Origin: Propionibacteriales bacterium
GTDB taxonomy: Bacteria; Actinomycetota; Actinomycetes; Propionibacteriales; Propionibacteriaceae
DNA length: 5,808 bases
Reading direction: 5' to 3'
NCBI GenBank assembly: GCA_030453285.1
Contig: JAKDKP010000174.1
Span: forward strand, 1 to 5,808
Within the stretch, counting starts at the first letter, position 1; each line of letters starts with the position of its first letter. Under the pieces are notes generated by a model. It ran no database searches and was not told where the DNA came from. It was given only the letters and a program-made list of their open reading frames with translations. Below, in pieces: positions 1 to 5,808 of this stretch. The position numbers were made by a program, and so were the translations under genes.

Positions 1-993
<993 letters not shown>

Positions 994-996
<3 letters not shown>

Positions 997-1031
997 TCTG
1001 ATCTGATCTGATCTGATCTGATCTGATCTGA
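994..1031 (+). repeat. Pentanucleotide tandem array (TGATC)7 plus TGA
   Basis: Seven perfect copies of TGATC followed by TGA start exactly at the tuf stop codon, so the stop is the first three bases of the array. Because the unit is 5 bp, a TGA recurs every 5 bases (994, 999, 1004, 1009, 1014, 1019, 1024, 1029) and all three forward frames are closed within a few codons. The array also holds seven GATC sites. It lies between the stop and the terminator hairpin and would be transcribed in the tuf 3' untranslated region. Arrays like this can change copy number by slippage; whether this one does is unknown. Confidence 0.97.
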
Positions 1032-1032
1032 G

Positions 1033-1072
1033 CAAGAGCCCTTGGGCACCTTCGGGTGCCCAGGGGCTCTTG
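1033..1072 (+). terminator. Strong UUCG-loop hairpin, probable tuf transcription terminator
   Basis: Bases 1033-1050 pair with 1055-1072 to form an uninterrupted 18-bp stem (17 Watson-Crick pairs and one G-U at 1042/1063) closed by a C(UUCG)G tetraloop at 1051-1054. It begins 36 bases after the tuf stop. The following bases (TGGTCGTGG) lack a U tract, which is common for hairpin terminators of high-GC actinobacteria. The hairpin is certain by base pairing; its role as terminator is inferred from position. Confidence 0.9.
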
Positions 1073-1261
1073 TGGTCGTGGAGATGAGTCACGTACGGTC
1101 TGTCACCGTGTCGACCCACACGTTTGGCCCGCAGCAGGTGACCCACACGGCTGGGCACAATCAGCCCCCGCACGGGGCGAACGCCGCCTGCAGATGCGGA
1201 TGATCGAGCCGCCGAGGCCCAACGACGTGAAGCGACGCTCGGCCGCTCAGAAGTCCGGCTC
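1073..1261. other. Intergenic spacer with no supported gene
   Basis: This 189-bp stretch separates the tuf terminator from the next gene. I see no tRNA, no convincing ORF and no clear -35/-10 pair. A 10-bp direct repeat, GACCCACACG, occurs at 1113-1122 and 1140-1149 (27 bp start to start). The promoter for the downstream membrane protein must lie in this spacer if the tuf hairpin terminates fully, but I cannot point to it. Confidence 0.6.
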
Positions 1262-1789
1262 ATGGACGTGAGATCCCCGGTGAAGTTCAGCCGGATCGCA
1301 GCGCGGCGCGATCTGATGGGTGGGTTCGTTCTTGTGGGGGTCTTCCTCGGATTGCTGTTCATCGGGCAAGGCTGGTTGGTGCGCATCGGCGTTCTGCCTG
1401 AGCCGTCTCCGTACCGGACGGGTACCGCACAGATCGAGGGGTGTCGGCCAGCCCTGCGCTGGGCGGGACTGCTGCAGACCTGCGACGCGCAGGTCATTTG
1501 GGAGCCGGTCGATCGATGGCGCCCAGGGCTCCGCTTCTCGGACAGCTCGACGGTCCAGGTACTCGCCGACCGGAGCATCAGCGGTGAAGTCACGGTGGCG
1601 TCCCAGGCAATGCCTTCGCTGGCGGGCAGTGGCGGCGGCTCGCTGCGACGAGAGATGGTGGTCGCACCTGCGGACAAGCTGCTCGGCGCATCAGGGTGGT
1701 GGTGGCTGCCCGTCGTTGTGGCCCCGTTCCTGGGCGCAGGCACCGCAACCGTGGTCTTCCACCGGTTGGCACGCCGTCGACAAGCCTGA
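1262..1789 (+). CDS. Small two-pass membrane protein of unknown function (175 aa)
   Basis: I do not recognise the family. The protein has a basic N-terminus (RIAARRD, 11-17), a first hydrophobic helix at about 20-41, a loop of about 100 residues (42-145), a second helix at about 146-167 starting with three Trp, and a basic tail (HRLARRRQA). The positive-inside rule puts both ends in the cytoplasm and the loop outside. The loop has two cysteines, C61 and C74, that could form a disulphide, and a Gly/Ser-rich stretch (121-127). This looks like the small actinobacterial membrane proteins annotated as hypothetical or DUF, but I cannot name one. The ATG at 1262 has a weak ribosome site, AGAAG at 1249-1253, 8 nt upstream. 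In-frame GTG at 1268 and 1280 and ATG at 1316 are alternatives, the last starting right at the first helix. It stands alone on this strand and converges on the kinase gene with a 36-bp gap. Two well-placed helices make it a real gene. Confidence 0.75.
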   Translation: MDVRSPVKFSRIAARRDLMGGFVLVGVFLGLLFIGQGWLVRIGVLPEPSPYRTGTAQIEGCRPALRWAGLLQTCDAQVIWEPVDRWRPGLRFSDSSTVQVLADRSISGEVTVASQAMPSLAGSGGGSLRREMVVAPADKLLGASGWWWLPVVVAPFLGAGTATVVFHRLARRRQA

Positions 1790-1801
1790 GCCCTGCGGGC
1801 T
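1789..1801. terminator. Small hairpin between convergent genes, possible weak terminator
   Basis: AGCCC and GGGCT (5 bp) flank a 3-base loop right at the stop of the membrane-protein gene and 25 bp from the stop of the convergent kinase gene. There is no U tract on either strand. The position suits a bidirectional terminator, but the stem is short enough to be chance in GC-rich DNA. Confidence 0.25.
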
Positions 1802-1825
1802 GTCGGATCCGCCCCGGTGACCACC

Positions 1826-2365
1826 TCAGGCAGGCGCCAGCGACTCCAGCCAACGATCGATCTGTCGCGGCGAGGTGAATCGCAGAATCGTCGGGCCCCC
1901 GGAGTCCTGGTCCCAGGCCCTGATCCGGGCGCGCTTGCGGGCGAAGGAGCGGAAGTGCCACACCAGGATCGAGTCCCCGCGCAGCAGCGTGCGCCAGGTC
2001 TCGACGTTGCCATTGCAGGTCGGGCGTCGGGTCCAGACATTGACGAGGCTTCGTCGTACGAGGCGTGACAGCGAGACCCCGCGCGGCAGGTCGAGGCCGA
2101 TCACCAGGTCGGCCCGACCAAGCGGAACGTCGAGCCAGGAACCGTACCCATGATCGATGATCCAGCTGTCCTGGGCACACAGGCCGGTGATGATGCGGCG
2201 TTGCTCATCGCTCGGTACCGCCACCCAGCCCGGCCGCCAGGTCAGGTCATCGATCGCGTACCAATCGATGCCGGTGACGCCGCTCAGTCTGGCCGCGAGC
2301 GTGGACTTGCCCGAGCCGGTGACTCCGTAGACCATCACCCGCCGGTACGGAAACTGCTCACTCAT
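1826..2365 (-). CDS. P-loop nucleotide kinase-like protein (adenylate kinase / FlaR-like family), 179 aa
   Basis: This is a small P-loop NTPase of the group often annotated as 'adenylate kinase' or 'topology modulation protein'. Members resemble nucleoside/nucleotide kinases, but their substrates are mostly untested. Visible motifs: Walker A GVTGSGKST at 14-22 (K20, S21) after a beta strand (VMVY); an IDDLTWRPGW segment at 38-47, where the family has an acidic substrate-side motif; WIIDHGY at 68-74; the strand LVIGLDLP at 87-94, in Walker-B position; an Arg-rich lid region at about 101-115; a CNGNVETW segment at 117-124 typical of this group; and the C-terminal FTSPRQIDRWL at 163-173. Length is normal and nothing is broken. 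Its ATG lies inside the end of treY: the genes overlap by 8 bp (ATGAGTGA), and no Shine-Dalgarno precedes the ATG. It is therefore probably translated by coupling to treY. A functional link with trehalose synthesis is not shown by the sequence. The fold is confident; the substrate is unknown. Confidence 0.88.
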   Translation of the reverse strand: MSEQFPYRRVMVYGVTGSGKSTLAARLSGVTGIDWYAIDDLTWRPGWVAVPSDEQRRIITGLCAQDSWIIDHGYGSWLDVPLGRADLVIGLDLPRGVSLSRLVRRSLVNVWTRRPTCNGNVETWRTLLRGDSILVWHFRSFARKRARIRAWDQDSGGPTILRFTSPRQIDRWLESLAPA

Positions 2366-4643
2366 CGCGGGTGAGCAGGGCCACCGGCACCTGGTGCAGC
2401 AGGTCGGCCACCGCGACGGTGCCGGTGTGACCGGCGCCGGTCAGGACATCGGTCCAGGCGCCGTCCAGCGCCAGCGTGGTGGTTCCCCAGCCGCCGGCCC
2501 CGGCCAGCGTGATCGGGAGTCGGGTGGCGACGGTGATCGCGCCGCCGCGATCGAACCCGACCAGATGTTCGGCGGCTGGACCACTGGCCAGCAGGGGAGC
2601 GTAGCCGGTGAACAGCTCCGGCCGATCGCGCCGCAGCCGCAACGCTGCCCGCGTCACCCACCATTTGGCGGCGCCGGTCTCGTCAACGGTGGGACAGGTG
2701 GTCACGTAGTCGGCCAGCCGGGCGAGTGCCCGGAACGGGACCGGTCGGCGGTTGTCGGGATCGACCAGCGAGTCCTCCCACAGTTCCGTCCCCTGATAGA
2801 CGTCCGGCACGCCCGGCCCGGTGAGTTGGACGAGCTTCTGGGTCAGCGAGTTCGACCAGCCCGGCTGCTCGACCAGGGCGTGCACCCTCTCCAGGATGCC
2901 GCGGACGCTCGGATCGTCGTACGAGCGATCGATGGCGGCGTGCACGGCCTCTTCGTACCCATGATCGGGATCGTCCCAGGTGGTGTGCTCGGACGCCTCC
3001 CGCATCGCCTTCTCCGCGTACGCATGTACGCGTGCACGGTCAGGGAATCCGACCCCAACCAGGGTCTGGGCCAAGAAGTAGCCGAACCGCTTATCGGGGA
3101 CCCCGGCCTCGGCCAGGAAGTTCTCCGCGGCGTGATGCCAGGCGTGCGGCAGCTCCGACAGACAGGCGATCCGGGCCCGGACATCCTCACCGCGTTTGGT
3201 GTCGTGGGTCGACAGCGACAGCATCGAGTGGGGTTGCTCGGCGGTCCGTCGCTGCCACGCCTGGTGGAACTCGCCGGTCGACAGGCCGAACCGGGAAGGA
3301 TCCCCGCCCACCTCGTTCAGTGCGATCAGCCGGGCGTGGCGATACCAGGCGGTGTCCTCCAACCCCTTGGCCATCGCCGGCCCGGTCAACTGCTGGAACC
3401 TCGAGGCGGCCTCGTGACCGGCGTCGTGCAGGATCGGCGACAGCGCGGACAGGACCTCGGACAGCTCGGGTCGTACGACGCGCGCCCGCTCCAGCGCGGT
3501 GTCCAGATGCTCCACCCCGTACGGGAGATAGGAGCGGTACACGTCGAAGGTCACCACCAGCTCGCGCAGCGCCTCGTGCGTTGTCTCCCCGCCGTGGGCG
3601 TCGACCACCTCGGGCAGCAACCGCAGGATCCGGGCGAACTCGGCACCGAACAGGGCGCGACACACCAGATCCTTGGCCCGCCGCACGTGGGCGGTCACGT
3701 CGTCGGTGTCGCCGGTCAGCTCGACGTAGGTGTCGGTCATGGCCTTCTCGCCGGCCGGATCGACCAGCAGGTGGGTCAGTTCGGTCATCGCGTCATAGCC
3801 GGTGGTGCCGGCGATGGGCCACGGCGGCAGGGACTCACCGGGTTCGAGGATCTTCTCGGCCCCCAGCCAGGTGGCGGGGGCGGCGTCGGCCAGCCGCCGC
3901 AGGTAGCCGCCGGGATCAACCAGGCCGTCGGGATGATCAATTCGGATGCCGGCCACCTGGCCGTCCGCGACCCACCGCAGCACCCGTTCGTTGGTGGCGG
4001 CGAAGACGGCTTCGTCTTCGACCCGCAGGCCGGCCAATCCGTTGACGGCAAAGAATCGTCGATAGCTGAGTCGCTCGTTGGCCTCCCGCCAGTTGATCAA
4101 GGTGTAGTGCTGTCGCTCGAGCACCCGGGGTGCCTCGTCACCGGGCGACCACGTGCCCTCGGCCAACGGGAAGCGGTGCTCGAAGTAGCGCAACTCACCG
4201 GCCTCGGTGTCGATGACGAGTTGATCATCGGCGAAGTCGTCGCCCAGCACCGGCAGGGTGATCGGTCGTGACCAGTCGATGTCGTACCAGGCGGCGTACG
4301 GCGACGCCTGCCCGTCCCGCAGCACCGACCACCAGCTCGGATTCTCCACCGGAGCCTCGACGCCAAGATGGTTGGGCACGATGTCGACGACCAGACCAAG
4401 ATCATGTTCGGAGGCCGCTGCGACCAGACGGGACCACCCCTCCTCGCCGCCTCGAGCAGGGTCGATCATGGTCGGGTCCACCACGTCGTAGCCATGATCA
4501 GAATCGTCGGTCGCCCGCAGCAGGGGAGAGCAGTAGATCGCCCCCACCCCGAGGTCGGCGAGCTGCGGGCACAGGGCTGCCGCATCGTCGAGGGTCAGTC
4601 CGGCTCGGAGCTGCAGGCGGTAGGTACTTGTCGGCGTGGCCAC
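2358..4643 (-). CDS. treY: Maltooligosyltrehalose synthase (TreY), 761 aa
   Basis: TreY (EC 5.4.99.15, GH13) isomerises the reducing-end alpha-1,4 bond of maltooligosaccharides or glycogen chains to alpha,alpha-1,1, giving maltooligosyltrehalose, from which TreZ releases trehalose. It is cytoplasmic; no signal peptide is visible. Family signatures run in order: N-terminal TSTYRLQL (5-12); YCSPLLRA and HGYDV (37-54); DIVPNHLGV (87-95); NPSWWSVLRDG (101-111); YDIDW (120-124); GIRIDHPDGL with nucleophile D236; GAEKIL with acid/base E263; LSTHDTKRGEDVRAR with D481 as transition-state stabiliser; and PDVYQGTELWEDSLVDPDNRRPV (613-635). All three catalytic carboxylates are present and the length is normal (about 700-830), so it should be active. 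The start is GTG at 4643-4641, matching the usual N-terminus (MxTPTSTYRLQ). No Shine-Dalgarno precedes it, and a TAGCCT -10-like element sits 6 nt upstream, suggesting a leaderless mRNA. It overlaps the downstream kinase gene. treZ and treX, its usual neighbours, are absent from this window. Confidence 0.97.
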   Translation of the reverse strand: MATPTSTYRLQLRAGLTLDDAAALCPQLADLGVGAIYCSPLLRATDDSDHGYDVVDPTMIDPARGGEEGWSRLVAAASEHDLGLVVDIVPNHLGVEAPVENPSWWSVLRDGQASPYAAWYDIDWSRPITLPVLGDDFADDQLVIDTEAGELRYFEHRFPLAEGTWSPGDEAPRVLERQHYTLINWREANERLSYRRFFAVNGLAGLRVEDEAVFAATNERVLRWVADGQVAGIRIDHPDGLVDPGGYLRRLADAAPATWLGAEKILEPGESLPPWPIAGTTGYDAMTELTHLLVDPAGEKAMTDTYVELTGDTDDVTAHVRRAKDLVCRALFGAEFARILRLLPEVVDAHGGETTHEALRELVVTFDVYRSYLPYGVEHLDTALERARVVRPELSEVLSALSPILHDAGHEAASRFQQLTGPAMAKGLEDTAWYRHARLIALNEVGGDPSRFGLSTGEFHQAWQRRTAEQPHSMLSLSTHDTKRGEDVRARIACLSELPHAWHHAAENFLAEAGVPDKRFGYFLAQTLVGVGFPDRARVHAYAEKAMREASEHTTWDDPDHGYEEAVHAAIDRSYDDPSVRGILERVHALVEQPGWSNSLTQKLVQLTGPGVPDVYQGTELWEDSLVDPDNRRPVPFRALARLADYVTTCPTVDETGAAKWWVTRAALRLRRDRPELFTGYAPLLASGPAAEHLVGFDRGGAITVATRLPITLAGAGGWGTTTLALDGAWTDVLTGAGHTGTVAVADLLHQVPVALLTRDE

Positions 4644-4649
4644 GGTGCA

Positions 4650-4655
4650 AGGCTA
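4650..4655 (-). promoter_or_regulatory. Candidate -10 element for a leaderless treY transcript
   Basis: On the minus strand TAGCCT (TANNNT pattern) ends 6 nt before the GTG start of treY. Transcription initiating about 7 nt downstream of it would begin at or next to the start codon. Actinobacteria commonly use such leaderless promoters. There is no convincing -35 at 16-18 bp and no Shine-Dalgarno within 20 nt of the GTG (the nearest G-rich run is about 20 or more nt away), which fits this reading. Confidence 0.45.
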
Positions 4656-4687
4656 GCGAGGCCACCCCAGCCCTGCAGGCCGTCGGG

Positions 4688-4701
4688 GTCGGGAGCCCGA
4701 C
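4688..4701. promoter_or_regulatory. Palindrome GTCGGG-AG-CCCGAC, possible operator
   Basis: A perfect 6-bp inverted repeat with a 2-bp centre lies about 45-58 bp upstream of the treY start, in the shared divergent region. The 2-base centre suits a protein-binding site better than an RNA hairpin. In DNA this GC-rich, such a palindrome could occur by chance, and I do not recognise it as the operator of a known regulator. Confidence 0.3.
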
Positions 4702-4740
4702 ATGTTGATCATCACCGTGTCCGTGGCGGCGATTGGGGGG

Positions 4741-4769
4741 TTCAGCCGATGCGCCGGTTGGGGTAGCGT
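4741..4769 (+). promoter_or_regulatory. Weak candidate promoter for the solute-binding protein gene
   Basis: TTCAGC (4741-4746) and TAGCGT (4764-4769) are separated by 17 bp, the ideal spacing for a housekeeping sigma factor. Each box matches its consensus at only 3 of 6 positions. Transcription would start near 4776 and leave a leader of about 80 nt before the ATG at 4858. Confidence 0.28.
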
Positions 4770-4848
4770 GACCGACCACACAGGAGCGCGTCTCAGTTGA
4801 GGCGGCCCCCTACGGACAGATGTGCCAGGGCGAGACAACGGTGGGTGT

Positions 4849-4853
4849 GAGGA
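4849..4853 (+). promoter_or_regulatory. Ribosome binding site GAGGA for the lipoprotein gene
   Basis: GAGGA lies 4 nt before the ATG at 4858. The spacing is a little short, but the match to the anti-Shine-Dalgarno is good. It fixes the start that gives a complete Tat/lipoprotein signal. Confidence 0.65.
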
Positions 4854-4857
4854 CGAC

Positions 4858-5808
4858 ATGGATGTCACTCGACGAGAGGTCCTCACCCTCGGCGCGGCGG
4901 GCGCGGCGGCGGCGGCCCTGACCGGCTGCGCGGGATCGGTCGGAGAGCCGGTCAACACCCGGCCCACGCTGCCTGCGGCGCAGGGGCCGATCACCCTGAC
5001 GTACTGGGCCTGGCTGAAGGACCTGCAGAAGGTGTGCGACGTCTGGAACGCCAAGAATCCCGACGTACAGGTGCAGGCGAACTGGATCCCTGGCGGCACC
5101 GGCGGCGGGTACCAGAAGATGTACGCCGCACTGGCGGCCGGAGGTGGGCCCGACCTCGGCCAGATCGAGATGCGCAGTGTGCCGGAGTTCATGTTGATCG
5201 ACGGACTGGTGGACCTGCAGCGGTACGGCATTGATCGGTACGCCGAGCGGTACAACCAGGCCCTGTGGCAGCAGGTCTCCTTCGTCGGCGGGGTGTACGG
5301 GGTTCCGCAGGACAGCGGACCGATCGCGACGTACTACCGCCCCGACCTGTTCGAGGCCGCCGGTGCTGAGGTGCCGACCACCTGGTCCCAGTGGCTGGAG
5401 GCCGGGCGACGGCTCCGCAGCACCGAGGTCCATCTCGACTGCTTCAACCTCGGTGACGCGTCCTGGTTTGCCGCGGTCTCCCAGCAGGCCGGCGCCCGAT
5501 GGCTGCGGGTCGAGGACGAGGAGTGGGTGATCTCGATGACCGACGAGGCCACCTTGGGCGTGGCACGGCTCATCGACCAGGCCATCGATGAAGGTCTGGT
5601 CACCACTGCCTATGGCGCCTTCTCCACGCCGTGGTTCGCCGCGGCCTCGGCGAATCGGATCGCCTCGGCCACCCACGCCAGTTGGGGCGACGCGCTGTTG
5701 CAGAACGTCACCTCCGGCGCCGGGGCGTGGCGGGTGGCACCGATGCCACGATGGGAGACCGGCGGCTTCGCCTCCAGCTTCGTCGGCGGGTCCACCGCTG
5801 CCGTGCTC
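4858..5808 (+). CDS. Sugar ABC transporter solute-binding lipoprotein (family 1 extracellular binding protein), 3'-truncated
   Basis: This is a substrate-binding protein of an ABC importer, probably for a carbohydrate, anchored as a lipoprotein outside the cytoplasmic membrane. No stop occurs before the window end: 317 residues are visible of a usual 410-450, so only the C-terminal part is missing. The N-terminus has a twin-arginine motif (TRREVL, 4-9), an Ala-rich hydrophobic stretch (12-20) and a lipobox LTGC with C24 as the lipidated residue, so Tat export followed by lipidation is likely. The mature part begins the binding fold at ITLTYWAW (45-52), continues with VWNAKNPDVQV (62-72) and GGPDLGQIEM (96-105), and carries the family 1 signature YGVPQDSGPIATYYRPDLFEAAG (147-169) followed by PTTW (173-176). 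Many Trp and Tyr residues fit sugar stacking. The substrate cannot be read from this; maltodextrin, trehalose or another sugar are all possible. It is divergent from treY, and permease genes are expected just beyond the window. Confidence 0.93.
   Translation, partial: MDVTRREVLTLGAAGAAAAALTGCAGSVGEPVNTRPTLPAAQGPITLTYWAWLKDLQKVCDVWNAKNPDVQVQANWIPGGTGGGYQKMYAALAAGGGPDLGQIEMRSVPEFMLIDGLVDLQRYGIDRYAERYNQALWQQVSFVGGVYGVPQDSGPIATYYRPDLFEAAGAEVPTTWSQWLEAGRRLRSTEVHLDCFNLGDASWFAAVSQQAGARWLRVEDEEWVISMTDEATLGVARLIDQAIDEGLVTTAYGAFSTPWFAAASANRIASATHASWGDALLQNVTSGAGAWRVAPMPRWETGGFASSFVGGSTAAVL

Larger units (their letters stand above)
4644..4857. promoter_or_regulatory. Divergent intergenic region between treY and the solute-binding protein gene
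   Basis: This 214-bp gap separates two genes transcribed away from each other, so it must carry both promoters unless one is read from outside. It contains a -10-like element for treY beside its start, a candidate promoter and ribosome site for the plus-strand gene, and a 14-bp palindrome at 4688-4701, each listed separately. No ORF in it is convincing. Confidence 0.75.

Noticed and set aside
1056..1271. A 71-codon ORF starting inside the tuf terminator hairpin
   Set aside because: It begins in the 3' arm of the hairpin, has no ribosome site and no recognisable sequence, and overlaps the better-supported gene at 1262.
1590..2180. A 196-codon minus-strand frame across the kinase gene and the membrane-protein gene
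   Set aside because: It overlaps two genes with real motifs or membrane topology; its translation is Arg/Pro/Ala rich without any domain.
3032..4045. A 337-codon Arg/Pro/Ser-rich plus-strand frame inside treY
   Set aside because: The composition is typical of an out-of-frame reading of GC-rich coding DNA, and no motif or ribosome site is visible.
2394..4271. A 625-codon open frame on the plus strand opposite treY
   Set aside because: Its codons are the exact reverse complements of treY codons. Stops would arise only from TTA, CTA or TCA codons in treY, which are rare in GC-rich genomes. The translation is low-complexity (Gly, Gln, Pro, Val rich) with no recognisable domain, and treY is certain.
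4498..4779. A 93-codon minus-strand ORF overlapping the treY start and the intergenic region
   Set aside because: It is in a different frame from treY over the conserved treY N-terminus, with no motif and no ribosome site.
4797..4850. A 17-codon TTG-started leader ORF preceded by AGGAG (4782-4786), ending at the ribosome site of the lipoprotein gene
   Set aside because: It has a TTG start, a long spacer of 10 nt and Arg-rich composition without runs of a regulatory amino acid or an attenuator hairpin. A chance occurrence is more likely.
4810..5676. A 288-codon open frame on the minus strand opposite the solute-binding protein
   Set aside because: It is in the same codon-for-codon antisense register as the lipoprotein gene, which shows clear signal, lipobox and family 1 motifs. 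The antisense translation has no domain.

Overview
The window comes from a high-GC Gram-positive (actinobacterial) chromosome. The evidence is the GC-rich codon third positions, an actinobacterial-type EF-Tu, a GTG start, a Tat-type lipoprotein signal and a trehalose (TreY) gene. A member of the Propionibacteriales is a reasonable guess from the EF-Tu sequence, but no placement below phylum can be proven by eye. I see no mobile element, CRISPR array, rRNA or tRNA.

Layout: (1) Positions 1-996 hold the 3' five-sixths of tuf (EF-Tu), cut by the window edge. Its stop codon is the first unit of a TGATC pentanucleotide array (994-1031). A strong 18-bp hairpin with a UUCG loop follows (1033-1072) and is the likely tuf terminator. 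(2) Positions 1073-1261 are a 189-bp spacer with no gene I can support. (3) Positions 1262-1789 (+) encode a small two-pass membrane protein of unknown function. (4) Converging on it from the minus strand is a two-gene unit: treY (maltooligosyltrehalose synthase, 4643-2358), overlapped by 8 bp by a small P-loop nucleotide kinase-like gene (2365-1826). (5) A 214-bp divergent regulatory region (4644-4857) separates treY from (6) a plus-strand gene at 4858, running off the window, for a Tat-type lipoprotein solute-binding protein of a sugar ABC importer.

How the parts fit: TreY turns the reducing end of alpha-1,4-glucans into a trehalosyl end, and TreZ then releases trehalose. No treZ or treX is visible, and the gene downstream of treY is a kinase-like protein instead. 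The divergent sugar-binding lipoprotein suggests a carbohydrate-related neighbourhood, but its substrate cannot be read from sequence. treY may be a leaderless transcript: a TANNNT -10-like element lies 6 nt before its GTG and no Shine-Dalgarno is visible.

Nothing here is clearly a new biological system. The most unusual points are the pentanucleotide array that gives stop codons in all three frames after tuf, a Ser-to-Ala change in the EF-Tu G5 motif, the apparently leaderless treY, and its overlap with a P-loop kinase gene.
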